64,000 nucleotides of DNA from Actinomycetales bacterium (GTDB taxonomy: Bacteria > Actinomycetota > Actinomycetes > Mycobacteriales > Micromonosporaceae), in assembly GCA_002919305.1 (NCBI GenBank), contig PKFB01000080.1, forward strand, positions 1 through 64,000, in the 5' to 3' direction. Positions 17,043 to 26,199 of the stretch are shown in pieces (position 1 is the first letter of the stretch; each line of letters begins with the position of its first letter). The translations under genes and the position numbers were made by a program. The notes below the pieces were generated by a model that saw only the letters and a list, made by a program, of their open reading frames with translations, did not search any database and was not told where the DNA came from.

Positions 17043-18182
17043 TCAGCCCAGCGCGCGTTCCAGGTCGGCCAGCAGGTCGTCGATGTCCTCGATCCCAACC
17101 GACAGTCGCACCAGGTCAGCCGGCACCTCCAAGGCGGAGCCCGCCGCGGACGCGTGGGTCATCTGGCCGGGGTGTTCGATCAGCGACTCCACGCCTCCCA
17201 GGGACTCGCCCAGGGTGAACACCTTCGTGGCCTCACAACACGCCACAGCCGCCTCATAGCCGCCACGCAGTCGGAAGCTGACCATGCCTCCGAAACGGCG
17301 CATCTGCTTGGCGGCGATCTCATGGCCCGGATGCTCCGGCAGCCCGGGGTACAGCACACTCGCCACGGCCGGGTGGGACGACAGGAACTGGGCGATCCGC
17401 TCAGCGTTGTCGCAGTGACGCTCCATACGGACACCCAGCGTCTTCAGACCCCGCAGCGTGAGCCAGGCGTCGAACGGGCCAGCGATAGCGCCCATCGCGT
17501 TGGAGTGGAACGCCAGCCTGTCGGCCAGCTCCGGATCCGAGCACACCAGGGCGCCTCCCACAACGTCGGAGTGGCCGCCCACATATTTGGTGGTCGAGTG
17601 CACCACCACGTCCGCGCCCAACCGCAGCGGCTGCTGCAGATATGGCGAGGCGAAGGTGTTGTCAACCACCAGGAGTACGCCGTGATCCCGCGCCAACGCC
17701 GCGAGCGCCTCAATGTCAGCGATCCCCAGCAGCGGGTTGGTCGGCGATTCCACCCAGATCAAGCGGGTGCTGTCGGTCAGGGCGGCCCGCACCGCGTCCA
17801 GATCCGACAGCGGCGCCGCACTCCAGCGCAGGCCCCAACGTTCGAGCACCTTGGAGAACAACCGGAAGGTGCCGCCGTAGGCGTCATTGGGGATCACCAC
17901 ATGATCGCCAGGGACGCACACCGTGCGGAGCAGGGTGTCCTCTGCTGCCATACCCGAGGCGAAGGCAAACCCTCGCGTACCCCCCTCCAAGGCCGCCAGG
18001 CACTCCTCCAGCGCGGCCCGGGTGGGGTTCTTGGTACGGCTGTATTCATAACCTTCCCTGGGGCGCCCCACGCCGTCCTGGTAGTAGGTGGACGTCGCGT
18101 AGATCGGCGTCACCACGGCGCCGGTACGCGGGTCCGGGTCCTGACCGGCGTGGATGGCCAGGGTGTTGAAGCCGTAAGTCAT
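17043..18182 (-). CDS. metB: Cystathionine gamma-synthase (Cys/Met metabolism PLP enzyme)
   Basis: 379 residues, full length. It makes cystathionine from an acylated homoserine and cysteine in methionine synthesis; close relatives act as cystathionine gamma-lyases. The PLP lysine is in [16 protein letters not shown], and the tetramer-forming N-terminus is intact ([19 protein letters not shown]). The synthase/lyase decision cannot be made from sequence alone. With cbs at the left edge of the window, either direction of transsulfuration is available to the cell. It is divergent from msrA, 69 bases away. Confidence 0.88.
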   Translation of the reverse strand: MTYGFNTLAIHAGQDPDPRTGAVVTPIYATSTYYQDGVGRPREGYEYSRTKNPTRAALEECLAALEGGTRGFAFASGMAAEDTLLRTVCVPGDHVVIPNDAYGGTFRLFSKVLERWGLRWSAAPLSDLDAVRAALTDSTRLIWVESPTNPLLGIADIEALAALARDHGVLLVVDNTFASPYLQQPLRLGADVVVHSTTKYVGGHSDVVGGALVCSDPELADRLAFHSNAMGAIAGPFDAWLTLRGLKTLGVRMERHCDNAERIAQFLSSHPAVASVLYPGLPEHPGHEIAAKQMRRFGGMVSFRLRGGYEAAVACCEATKVFTLGESLGGVESLIEHPGQMTHASAAGSALEVPADLVRLSVGIEDIDDLLADLERALG

Positions 18183-18251
18183 AGCGGAAGGCTACTCGCG
18201 CAGCGTCGACGTACTGTGGGAGACGTCCGTGTGAAGCCTTGGAGGAACGCC

Positions 18252-18917
18252 GTGCTGTTCACACGCCGTACCCAGCTGGAACTCCCCACACCGGAGCAGG
18301 CGCTGCCTGGACGGGCCGAGCCCATGCCGGTTGCTGAGCGTCACACTGTATTGGGAACACCGTTGCAGGGGCCGTGGCCCGAGGGATTCGAGGTGGCGGT
18401 CTTCGGGATGGGCTGCTTCTGGGGTGCGGAACGCATCTTCTGGCGGCTGAAGGGTGTGTACTCCACCGCCGTCGGATACGCCGGTGGCTACACCCCCAAC
18501 CCCACCTATGAAGAGGTCTGCTCCGGCCTGACCGGGCACGCCGAGGTGGTGCAGGTCGTCTACGACCCCGCTGAGATCTCCTACGAAACCCTCCTGAAGG
18601 CGTTCTGGGAGAACCACGACCCCACCCAGGGCATGCGGCAGGGCAATGACATCGGGACGCAGTACCGGTCGGTGATCTACACCACGACGCCCGAGCAGCA
18701 CAAGCTCGCCGAGCACAGCCGGGAGCTCTTCGCGCCGGTGGTCGCCGCGGCCGGGTACGGCCCCATCACCACCGAGATCGCGCCGCTGGGCACCTTCTAC
18801 TACGCCGAGGACTACCACCAGCAGTACCTCAGCAACGCCAAGAACCCGAACGGGTACTGCAATCACGGCCCCAACGGCTTGTCCTGCCCGATCGGGGTCG
18901 CCCGGACAGACGACTGA
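18252..18917 (+). CDS. msrA: Peptide methionine-S-sulfoxide reductase
   Basis: 221 residues from a GTG with GGAGGAAC just upstream. The frame stays open for 1.3 kb before this, but that part only mirrors the metB gene. MsrA repairs the S-epimer of methionine sulfoxide. The catalytic cysteine is in G-C-F-W-G-A-E at ~55-61, followed by [20 protein letters not shown]. The family block [11 protein letters not shown] is present, and resolving cysteines are available near the C-terminus (GYCNHG, LSCPIG). It ends in a T-tailed hairpin. Confidence 0.94.
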   Translation: MLFTRRTQLELPTPEQALPGRAEPMPVAERHTVLGTPLQGPWPEGFEVAVFGMGCFWGAERIFWRLKGVYSTAVGYAGGYTPNPTYEEVCSGLTGHAEVVQVVYDPAEISYETLLKAFWENHDPTQGMRQGNDIGTQYRSVIYTTTPEQHKLAEHSRELFAPVVAAAGYGPITTEIAPLGTFYYAEDYHQQYLSNAKNPNGYCNHGPNGLSCPIGVARTDD

Positions 18918-18921
18918 CGTG

Positions 18922-20049
18922 TCATTTCCATATGGGCCTCTTCCATATAGGCCTCTCGCAAGTCCGCCGCCTTCGGGAGGCCTTTTCTTCGGCGGTCATG
19001 ATGGCTTCGGTTACGCGCCACTCGCTTGATGGGGCGACATAGCCAGAAAGGATGGCTTTACGCGCTTCCGCTACCGCTTCATCGGTACGCCCGTGAGTGA
19101 TCAGGCAGGAGGCGAGGTCAATGCGAGCCAAGGCGATGCGTCGTGGACGCTTCCCGGGAGGAGCATTGGCGATGACGATGCGTGCCGGTTCTTCAGCGGC
19201 GGGATCGCCCAGCCAGGCGAGAGTGGTGGCCAAGTACGACACTGCTTTCTGCGGGTCATAAACGAAATGATGTTCGGGAGTGGCCGGGGAAGCGAGTGGT
19301 TCGGTCAACCGTTGAAGGCGGTTGAGCACGTCGTATGTTTGCCGATCACGCAGGCGCGCTAATACCCGTCCTTCCTGGGCTGTCGCCTGAATCAAGATGG
19401 AGCTATTTCGGGGAGCGAGTTCTTGCGCTCCCCGCGACAGCTTCAGGGCGGTGGAGTAATCTCCGTTCGTCAACCGTGCCCACGCCTCGGTTTCAAGACA
19501 CCAAACCTCGATATCTGGCCGCTCTATCTGCTTTGCCAGAGCGGTGGCGGTTCGAAGCCGGGCACGCGCCGTGGACTCCTGCCGGAGATCGATGTGACAG
19601 GTCGCAGCGAGCAGAGACAACTAACCCGCGACCGTTAATAGTCGTTCATGCTCGTCGAACCTTATGCGGCCGTTCAGAAGCTGTTTGATATAGGCCAGAT
19701 GCGCTTTGACACATGTCAGGAGCGCGCTCGGCGCGGTCACCGGGTAGGCCATGGCGAGGTCATCCGAAGCGGCCTCCAAGCGACGGAGGGTCTCTGCCCC
19801 GACATCGGATGCTTCAGCCCGACGCGTCAGCTCTAAGGCATCCAACTCGTCATCGGTCGGCGTTACCGGGCTGTCTAATTGAAAGGCGGCCAGCAGGGCC
19901 CCACCCGCCCCGAGAGCAGTGTCGAGGCGTTCCACCAAATCAACGGTGGGCTGTCGGACCCTACGTTCGATCTCTGAGAGGTGAGATCGACTGCTGTACA
20001 CCCGTTGTGCCAGCGGACAGGGGGCGAGGTTCGGATACTGGGGTCTCAA
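18922..20049 (-). pseudogene. XRE-family regulator with TPR-like domain, interrupted by an amber codon and N-terminally truncated
   Basis: Two ORFs are consecutive in the same frame, separated only by a TAG at 19621-19623. The first (142 codons) holds the end of a helix-turn-helix (AQRVYSSRSHLSEIERRVRQP). The second (232 codons) is the helical TPR-like region typical of actinobacterial XRE regulators (ATTLAWLGDPAAEEPARIVI). The frame opens with TTG directly after a TAG, with MRPQYPNLAPC in place of the expected first HTH helices. The N-terminus is therefore missing too. The C-terminal repeat RPIWKRPIWK comes from a 15-bp duplication. Most likely a dead gene. Confidence 0.75.
18949..18987 (+). 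terminator. Rho-independent terminator of msrA
   Basis: AGGCCTCTCG (18949-18958) pairs with CGGGAGGCCT (18974-18983) with one wobble, followed by TTCTT (the preceding TT is shared with the stem). It overlaps the last codons of the XRE pseudogene. A near-perfect 15-bp tandem duplication (TTCCATATGGGCCTC, then TTCCATATAGGCCTC) sits at its left edge. Confidence 0.75.
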
Positions 20050-20321
20050 CTATTTATCCGCTGTCTGACTTTAAACCCCGGAAAGAGGGTGAGAACCGGC
20101 AGCGGTATTACTTGAACGGTAATTATGGTGCGCCCGACCTCTCAGACGATCTGTTTAGGCAGGCTCTCGGGGTGCGACGGGCGATCGGCGGCGAAACAGC
20201 ATTATGAGCTGCGGTCATGCGTCAGGGTCCGTGTCGGAGACGGCAAGGGACAACCTGAGTGGAACTAAGAGATGGACGCTGCGATAAGCATTCATGATCG
20301 CGTCGAATAGGGACGAACGGT
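20050..20321. other. Unassigned stretch between the XRE and RloB remnants
   Basis: A plus-strand frame of ~54 codons (STIYPLSDFKPRKEGENRQR...) ends at the TGA at 20205-20207 and is not recognised. A short frame at 20231-20277 (SETARDNLSGTKRWTLR) could be the start of the RloB remnant. No intact gene. Confidence 0.4.
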
Positions 20322-20628
20322 ATCAAGGCTGAGCCTTGGGTTCAGGTACGGGCCGTCGTTGTTATCAAGGAGGGTTCTCCGTTAGATCTGGTGTGTAGCG
20401 CTGTCAAACAGCGGATACGCGATGACTATGACGAAGTTAGCACCATATGCGATGTAGACAACTTCGATACACGAGCCGCTTCACGTGAGGCAGATGAGCT
20501 CGGTGTTTCGAGACGGTATCCAAGACGCGGCGGCTAGGGCGAAGGTGCTGGGGCAACCACCTAACGCTAACCCGTCAACGGCGGTGTGGCGCCTAGTGGA
20601 GTCGTTGCGAGGAGAGAAGGCGAGCTGA
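20322..20628 (+). pseudogene. Remnant of an RloB-family protein (internal deletion plus frameshift)
   Basis: Two pieces in different frames. The first (20322-20537) reads VVVIKEGSPLDLVCSAVKQR then DDYDEVSTICDVDNF, matching the middle of RloB (G-S-P-x-x-L-V; Y-D-E-V-W-x-V-x-D-V-D). The second (about 20506-20628) reads AAARAKVLGQPPNANPSTAV WRLVESL, matching the conserved C-terminus (N-P-S-T-x-x-W-x-L-V). The S-N-P-C-F-E-L-W core between them is absent, so an internal deletion with a frame change is implied. The E-G-E-x-T-E N-terminus is also missing. RloB belongs to RloA-RloB type conflict loci; no RloA is left here. Confidence 0.65.
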
Positions 20629-20682
20629 TATTCAAAACAAAAATAAAAATGTTTCGTTTATGCATCGGGTGCATAACCTACT

Positions 20683-21246
20683 ATGCTGGCCAGCATGGCA
20701 AGTACGACTGCCACATGTCCTCGAGGAGGGCATTCTTGGTCCTCACCAAGTGACCTTCGCGACGGATACCGGTATTGCGTCAAGTGCGCCGCGCGACGCT
20801 GCGCCGAGGAATCCGCTCATGTCTGGCAGGAATCCGACAAGGGGTATCTCGCCTGCGGCAAATGTGACGCGTGGAGCACTCCCCTGACCGACTTTTATTC
20901 GGTACGCGATACCTGGCAGAAGCAAGGGTGGCACTGGCACTGCGCCGTCCTGGAGTGGAACACCGGCAACCACGACGAACGCTACAAGCCCGAGGCGATC
21001 GGTCGGGTCCGTGACCGGCCCGCCTACATCGCCCGTACCCCAGATGAGGTGGCCTCATGGATCGGGGAGCGGGTCACCGCGCTCACCGCTAAGTCCGGCA
21101 ACCCTGCCGAGTACGACTATGACCTCTACCGCGCCAACGCCTCACAGAGCGCGTGGGGTGTCAACAAGATCGTCAAGGTGTCCGACACCGTCATCGCCGA
21201 TGTGATCGCTCTCGTCGCACACGGCTGCCGCCAACACCAGAGGTGA
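20683..21246 (+). CDS. Orphan zinc-ribbon-like protein, unknown function
   Basis: 187 residues, or 183 if the ATG at 20695 is used; neither has a ribosome site, so leaderless translation is possible. The first 60 residues carry seven Cys/His candidates: C-P-R-G-G-H, C-V-K-C, C, H and C-G-K-C. These suggest one or two zinc ribbons. The rest is mixed alpha/beta with many Trp (DTWQKQGWHWHCAVLEWNTG) and no known motif. It sits directly after the RloB remnant in an AT-richer stretch and ends in a good hairpin. It looks accessory and intact; no function can be assigned. Confidence 0.68.
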   Translation: MLASMASTTATCPRGGHSWSSPSDLRDGYRYCVKCAARRCAEESAHVWQESDKGYLACGKCDAWSTPLTDFYSVRDTWQKQGWHWHCAVLEWNTGNHDERYKPEAIGRVRDRPAYIARTPDEVASWIGERVTALTAKSGNPAEYDYDLYRANASQSAWGVNKIVKVSDTVIADVIALVAHGCRQHQR

Positions 21247-21258
21247 CCAGCCAACCGG

Positions 21259-21296
21259 AGAGCCCCTGGAACAAAAGGCCCGCATCCAGGGGCTCT
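21259..21296 (+). terminator. 12-bp hairpin after the zinc-ribbon-like gene
   Basis: AGAGCCCCTGGA and TCCAGGGGCTCT pair perfectly around a 14-base loop, then TGTG. It begins 13 bases after the stop at 21246. Confidence 0.75.
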
Positions 21297-21438
21297 TGTG
21301 CTGTCAGCCGCGGGCGTACGCCCAAAGGGAAGCGCCGTGTGGTGCCGTAGTCTTCGAAGCGAAAATCGGTACGCTGCGAGCGGTGGCTGCGCTGCGGGGA
21401 ATGTGACCGGTCGGACGCGCTCAGCTCGCGGCAGCCTG

Positions 21439-21696
21439 TTACTTCCACCGAAAGTGAACGAACAGCCGCCCAAAGTTCTTGGAGTCCTTCTCGACCCGGT
21501 GGTAGAGCGCTTTGATCTCTTTCTGCTCTAGGAAACGAAGGACACGTTTTTTAAGCTGCCCCGACCCCTTACCCGGAATGATCTCGACCAGGGTCGCCTT
21601 TCGGCGGACCGCTTCGTCGATGATCCCGCGTAACGCGCGGTCAATATCCTGGCTCCGGTTATAGATGTCGTGCAGGTCCAGTTTCAGCTTCACCAC
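21439..21696 (-). CDS. Small Smr-domain protein
   Basis: 85 residues, essentially one Smr domain as found at the C-terminus of MutS2. The signature L-D-L-H-D at residues 6-10 and the G-K-G-S-G-Q-L loop at ~43-49 are present. Smr domains nick DNA or RNA. The usual L-D-x-H-G is L-D-L-H-D here, a tolerated variant. GTG start with GAGGAG upstream. The upstream 230 bases are shared with the divergent isomerase-like gene. Stand-alone Smr proteins are common in actinobacteria; substrate unknown. Confidence 0.82.
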   Translation of the reverse strand: MVKLKLDLHDIYNRSQDIDRALRGIIDEAVRRKATLVEIIPGKGSGQLKKRVLRFLEQKEIKALYHRVEKDSKNFGRLFVHFRWK

Positions 21697-21928
21697 GGAC
21701 TCCTCAGGTCGGCTTCTCCGAGGCTCTCATATCGCCTCTCAACGGTGGTCGACCCTGTGGTGAGAAGCCCGAATGGTACGCGGGAAGCCCGAACTACCCG
21801 ACCACGGTGATGATCAGGAAGATCCGCCTTTAGCGGGATCACGGGAAATTGTCAAGTAGAGAACCGCGCGTTTCACACTTAGTACACGTTGAACCCCAAA
21901 CGTATGTTGTTCTGGTAGCGTCCCGCGC

Positions 21929-22612
21929 GTGCGCCGACAGGACGTGCTGGAGGCATTTCACGCCGAAGCCGAGCAGCTGACCCTCGTGATGCTGAAGCTC
22001 AACGAGGGGGATTTCTCACGGCCATCTCCTTGTCCACCGTGGACAGTATCGGAGCTGTTGGGGCACGTTCGCGGCGCGATTGTGCTGCTCAGCAACGCAT
22101 TGACGCAGCCCGCTCCCCCTTACGCCGAGGTGACGGCCGCCGATTATTACCGGCCCGACGCCCGATACGCGCCAGAAGCCAATGCCGAGCGGATCGTCAG
22201 CGCGCAACGGGAGGCGGCGGCCCTGGGGAGTGGCCGCGCGCTGGCCGAAGACTTCGATCAAGTCTGGCAGCGGGCGTACCGGGAAGTGATGGCCGAACCG
22301 GACGACCGCAAGGTGCGGACCAACTACGGTGACGCGATGCTGCTCACCGACTACCTCGTCACCCGGGTTGTGGAGCTAGCGGTGCACGGCCTGGATCTCG
22401 CTGCCGGTTTGAAGCGGGAGCCCTGGATAACCGAGCCGGCCGCCCAGGTGGTTGAGGAGCTGCTGCTGTCCGTCGGCGGTGCTGCGGTGGTCCAGGACCT
22501 GGGGTGGGATCGGTTGACCTTTATCCGTAAGGCGACCGGCCGGGAGCCGTTGCTCGGCAACGAGGTGTACCAGGTACGGCGCCGCGGGGTCTCGTGGCTA
22601 GCTCTTAGCTGA
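21929..22612 (+). CDS. Mycothiol-dependent maleylpyruvate isomerase family protein (DinB-like)
   Basis: 227 residues. The N-terminal four-helix DinB-like bundle carries the family pattern S-R-P-S-P-C-P-P-W-T-V-S-E-L-L-G-H-V at ~30-47. The C-terminal helices have V-V-E-L-A-V-H-G-L-D-L-A (~150-161). The histidines of G-H-V and V-H-G-L-D are the expected metal ligands, with a glutamate as third. Family members transfer or use mycothiol, which fits the mca gene nearby. The actual substrate of this copy is unknown; the 'maleylpyruvate isomerase' name is a family label only. GTG start. Confidence 0.82.
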   Translation: MRRQDVLEAFHAEAEQLTLVMLKLNEGDFSRPSPCPPWTVSELLGHVRGAIVLLSNALTQPAPPYAEVTAADYYRPDARYAPEANAERIVSAQREAAALGSGRALAEDFDQVWQRAYREVMAEPDDRKVRTNYGDAMLLTDYLVTRVVELAVHGLDLAAGLKREPWITEPAAQVVEELLLSVGGAAVVQDLGWDRLTFIRKATGREPLLGNEVYQVRRRGVSWLALS

Positions 22613-23057
22613 TTACCGGGCGGAGCGGTATCCTCAGCCGTCGTTGTCGGCATACGTATCTCGGGGGTTCGGATGCGGTTACGGGACAAGGCGTATCTAG
22701 GAGCCTCGATCGCCCTGCTGGCCGCGCTCGGGCTAGTGATCTTCCTGCTCGTCACCAGCTGATCACGTTACGTGTCCTGACCGCGCGACGCTCCCGGGGC
22801 GGGATAGGGGACGGGTTTGGTCGCTGCAGGCCTTGTCCCGGTGCTGGTACGCGCCTCAGTCGTGGCGTTGGCGTTTCTGTCCAGGTAGCCGGGCGTTTTT
22901 TCGTGGTCGCTCAAGCTGCCTGTTCGTTGAACTCGGTCTAGGCTGAGCCAATCCAATTAAGCAGCCCCACGGCCATGACGCATTCAAGATTGTGTCCGAT
23001 ATGTGAGGTATGTGGGGATTGGTTCATGGTCAGCGTCGACCGTGAGGAGAGGCCGTT
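22613..23057. other. Interval before the PEPCK gene
   Basis: Contains one possible 29-codon membrane ORF (listed) and then ~290 bases without a credible gene. No riboswitch or clear operator was recognised. Confidence 0.5.
22673..22762 (+). CDS. Possible 29-residue single-span membrane peptide
   Basis: ATG at 22673 follows a G-rich stretch (GGGGGTTCGG) and encodes a basic start (MRLRDK) then one hydrophobic helix (ASIALLAALGLVIFLLVTS) ending at TGA. The layout of charged start plus single span is that of a real small membrane protein, and codon choice is GC-rich at third positions. It is too short for family assignment and has no known neighbour function. Confidence 0.4.
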   Translation: MRLRDKAYLGASIALLAALGLVIFLLVTS

Positions 23058-24926
23058 ATGAGTGCTCCGACCGCCATTCCAGGACTGGACAGCCCACCGA
23101 CCACCCACCCCCGACTCATCGCCTGGGTACGCGAGATCGCAGAACTGACCACGCCGGATCGGGTGGAATGGTGTGACGGCTCAGAGGCTGAATGGCGGCG
23201 ACTCACCGACGAGCTTGTTGAGGCCGGGACGCTGGTGCGTCTCAACCCTTCGCTTAAGCCGAACTCGTTCCTGGCGCGAACAGAGCCCACGGATGTGGCG
23301 CGGGTTGAAGAACGGACCTTCATTTGCTCGGTTGATCCCGATGACGCCGGTCCCACCAACAACTGGATGGATCCGGCCGAAATGAAGCGGATCATGACCG
23401 AGCTATATCGGGGGTGCATGCGTGGCCGGACGATGTATGTGATCCCATTCTGCATGGGGCCACTCACCGCTGAAAATCCAAAGTTCGGGGTGGAGATCAC
23501 GGATTCCGCCTATGTCGCCGCCAGCATGCGGATCATGACCAGGATGGGGGCCGAGGTCCTCGAAAAGATGGGGGACGACGCTGATTTCGTGCCCTGTCTG
23601 CATTCGGTGGGTAAGCCGTTAGAGCCGGGGGAGAAGGATGTCCCCTGGCCGTGCAATGACATCAAATACATCAGCCACTTCCCCGAAGAGCGGACCGTCT
23701 GGTCTTACGGTTCGGGTTACGGTGGGAACTCGTTATTAGGTAAGAAGTGCTACGCGTTACGGATCGCCAGCGTCATAGCCCGGGAGGAAGGCTGGCTGGC
23801 TGAGCACATGCTCATTCTCAAGCTCACCGACCCGTTGGGGCGGGTGCGATACATCGCGGCGGCCTTCCCGTCGGCCTGTGGGAAGACGAACCTCGCGATG
23901 CTGGAGCCCACGCTTCCAGGATGGAAGGTGGAGACGCTGGGGGATGACATCGCCTGGCTGCGGGTGGGATCTGATGGGCGGCTGTACGCGGTCAACCCCG
24001 AATACGGTTTCTTCGGGGTGGCGCCCGGCACCGGCTGGAAGACCAACCCGAACGCCATGCGCACCATCAGCAAGGGAAACACCATCTTCACCAATGTCGC
24101 GTTGACCGACGACGGCGATGTGTGGTGGGAGGGGCATTCCTCACCGCCGGCGCACCTCATTGACTGGCGCGGGCGGGATTGGACCCCGGATTCCGGTACC
24201 CCCTCCAGCCACCCCAACAGCCGGTTCTGCACGCCCATCAAGCAGTGTCCGATCCTGGCGGACGAGTACGAGGATCCCCGGGGTGTTCCGATCTCGGCGA
24301 TCCTGTTTGGTGGTCGTCGTGCCACCACCATCCCGCTGGTGACCGAGGCCCGGGACTGGGTCCATGGCGTCTACCTCGGCGCCACCTTGTCATCGGAGAC
24401 CACCGCGGCCGCGACCGGCCAGGTAGGGGTGGTACGCCGGGATCCGATGGCGATGCTGCCGTTCATCGGCTACCACGGCGGTGACTACTTCCAGCACTGG
24501 ATCGAGGTGGGGAAGGGAGCCGGGGACGCCTCCCGGCTGCCCCGGATCTACTACGTGAACTGGTTCCGACGGGACAGCTCCGGCCGGTTTTTGTGGCCAG
24601 GATTCGGGGAGAACATCCGGGTCCTGAAATGGATCATGGAGCGTCTGGACGGAGTGGCGGAGGCCAGGCAGACCCCCATCGGGGCGGTTCCCACACCGGA
24701 ATCCCTGGATCTGTCGGGCCTGGACATCGCGCCTGAGGATCTGGAGGCGGTGTTGGCCGTCGATCCACAGGAGTGGTACGCCGAGGTCGAATCGGTGCGG
24801 GAATGGTTCTCTCGTTTCGGTGACAAACTGCCGGGCGTGTTGTGGGCCGAACTGGATGCTCTAGAAGCACGGTTAGCGACCGGACAGCGGCCCTCATACG
24901 GGGCCAGTGAACGGCGGACAGAGTAA
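23058..24926 (+). CDS. pckG: Phosphoenolpyruvate carboxykinase (GTP)
   Basis: 622 residues, normal for GTP-type PEPCK. It interconverts oxaloacetate and PEP with GTP and CO2, the key gluconeogenic step in the cytosol. The P-loop-like kinase-1a motif [15 protein letters not shown], with the reactive cysteine, is intact. GTP/metal elements such as GDDIAWL and the [14 protein letters not shown] stretch are also present. ATG start with TGAGGAG upstream. It is monocistronic. GlpX fructose bisphosphatase, the next gluconeogenic step needed, is 5 kb downstream. Confidence 0.96.
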   Translation: MSAPTAIPGLDSPPTTHPRLIAWVREIAELTTPDRVEWCDGSEAEWRRLTDELVEAGTLVRLNPSLKPNSFLARTEPTDVARVEERTFICSVDPDDAGPTNNWMDPAEMKRIMTELYRGCMRGRTMYVIPFCMGPLTAENPKFGVEITDSAYVAASMRIMTRMGAEVLEKMGDDADFVPCLHSVGKPLEPGEKDVPWPCNDIKYISHFPEERTVWSYGSGYGGNSLLGKKCYALRIASVIAREEGWLAEHMLILKLTDPLGRVRYIAAAFPSACGKTNLAMLEPTLPGWKVETLGDDIAWLRVGSDGRLYAVNPEYGFFGVAPGTGWKTNPNAMRTISKGNTIFTNVALTDDGDVWWEGHSSPPAHLIDWRGRDWTPDSGTPSSHPNSRFCTPIKQCPILADEYEDPRGVPISAILFGGRRATTIPLVTEARDWVHGVYLGATLSSETTAAATGQVGVVRRDPMAMLPFIGYHGGDYFQHWIEVGKGAGDASRLPRIYYVNWFRRDSSGRFLWPGFGENIRVLKWIMERLDGVAEARQTPIGAVPTPESLDLSGLDIAPEDLEAVLAVDPQEWYAEVESVREWFSRFGDKLPGVLWAELDALEARLATGQRPSYGASERRTE

Positions 24927-25050
24927 GACGGAGTAAGAGGGTTAAGACCGGAAGCACGAGCCCGTCGCGGGCGGTCGACCTCGCGGCGGGCGTACCGTAG
25001 CCGGCCCACGGCGCTTCGTACGACAGACTCAGGCTCGATAGTCTGCCTAA

Positions 25051-25821
25051 GTGGGCGTGCGTGACTTGATCTACTCGCTGTATGAGCGTCGGCTGCGTGC
25101 TTCATTGGTCGGCAAGCCGCGCCCCCGCCATGTCGGTGTGATTTTGGACGGAAACCGACGGTGGGCTCGTGAGATGGGTTTTGATGATCCAGCTCAGGGG
25201 CACATGGCGGGGGCCGCCAAGATCGAACAGTTACTTCGCTGGTGTGACGATGCCGGTGTGGAGCTTGTCACACTGTGGCTGCTATCGACGGATAACCTCA
25301 ATCGGCCCCCTCAGGAACTGGAACCGCTGCTGCGGATTATTTCCGATCTCGCCGGGGACCTGGCCGGCGAAGGCAAACCATGGCGGCTTCGGATGGTCGG
25401 CGCCTTGGACCTGCTACCGACCGCGACGGCGACGGCGTTGAAAGCGGCCGAGGAGGCGACGGTGGACCGGAGCGGGGGAGCTACGGTCAACTTCGCGGTC
25501 GGGTACGGCGGGCGTCGGGAGATCACCGACGCGGTGCGGTCGCTGCTGCAGGAGCACGCCAAGGCGGGGACCACCATCGAGGAGTTAGCCGAAGTGCTCG
25601 ATGTGGACCACATCGCCCAGCACCTGTACACCCGAGGACAACCCGATCCCGATCTGGTGATCCGTACCAGCGGAGAACAGCGACTGTCCGGGTTCCTGCT
25701 GTGGCAGAGCGTCCACTCGGAGTTCTACTTCTGCGAGGCGTACTGGCCGGATTTCCGGTACGTGGACTTTTTGCGTGCGCTGCGTTCCTACGCCAGCCGG
25801 CACCGTCGGTACGGCAGTTGA
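25051..25821 (+). CDS. Cis-prenyltransferase (Z-FPP/undecaprenyl diphosphate synthase family)
   Basis: 256 residues. It has VGVILDGNRRWA with the catalytic aspartate, HMAGAAKIEQLLRWC, LWLLSTDNLNRP, and the C-terminal RTSGEQRLSGFLLWQS and EFYFCEAYWPDF blocks of the family. Actinobacteria usually carry two paralogues: a short-chain Z-farnesyl diphosphate synthase (Rv1086-like) and a long-chain synthase. Being followed by a PhoH gene, as Rv1086 is near Rv1095 in Mycobacterium, hints at the short-chain type, but chain length cannot be read reliably. GTG start. Confidence 0.85.
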   Translation: MGVRDLIYSLYERRLRASLVGKPRPRHVGVILDGNRRWAREMGFDDPAQGHMAGAAKIEQLLRWCDDAGVELVTLWLLSTDNLNRPPQELEPLLRIISDLAGDLAGEGKPWRLRMVGALDLLPTATATALKAAEEATVDRSGGATVNFAVGYGGRREITDAVRSLLQEHAKAGTTIEELAEVLDVDHIAQHLYTRGQPDPDLVIRTSGEQRLSGFLLWQSVHSEFYFCEAYWPDFRYVDFLRALRSYASRHRRYGS

Positions 25822-26199
25822 TCACCTAACTTGATCATCTGATCAGTGACGGCGTCACCACGCCGGTCCGCACGACCGCGTGGGCGAGGTGGTGTCGTGT
25901 GCCGCGGGGCTGAGCGGGACGCGGCGCCACCACCCATACGGGATACGGGTCTCAGGATGGAACACCGGGCCTTGTCAAGCGCGCCACCCGAAAAGAGAGA
26001 AATAGCCCGGCTGTCAAGGACGCTAGCCCTGTCGGCTTTGGCGAGTTAGCGTCATGGACGTGACGCGGGGACCACCCGCGTACCCGGGAGGCCCGGATGG
26101 TGCACGTCTTGCCGTGGGGCCGGCACCCGGTCGCCACACGGCCGGGTACCGGAGGAAGCGGACTCGGGCGCGGAGGTGCACGCCCGTCGGAGCACGCCT
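25822..26199. other. Leader region before the PIN-PhoH gene
   Basis: No gene seen. TGATCA appears in two close variants right after the uppS-like stop. Further on, GACGCTA (26019-26025) pairs with TAGCGTC (26047-26053), and CGCGGG then pairs with CCCGCG a few bases later. These may fold in a long 5' leader. I compared it with the ydaO c-di-AMP riboswitch and do not see its conserved core. Confidence 0.4.

Noticed and set aside
16893..18251. Very long plus-strand ORF running into msrA
   Set aside because: It lies antisense to metB and has no family features; the msrA ribosome site and GTG at 18252 define the true start.
22768..22956. Minus-strand ORF of 62 codons before pckG
   Set aside because: No ribosome site, low-complexity composition and no similarity recognised.
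25822..26199. Possible riboswitch before the PIN-PhoH gene
   Set aside because: Only simple hairpins are present; no match to a known riboswitch consensus could be made.
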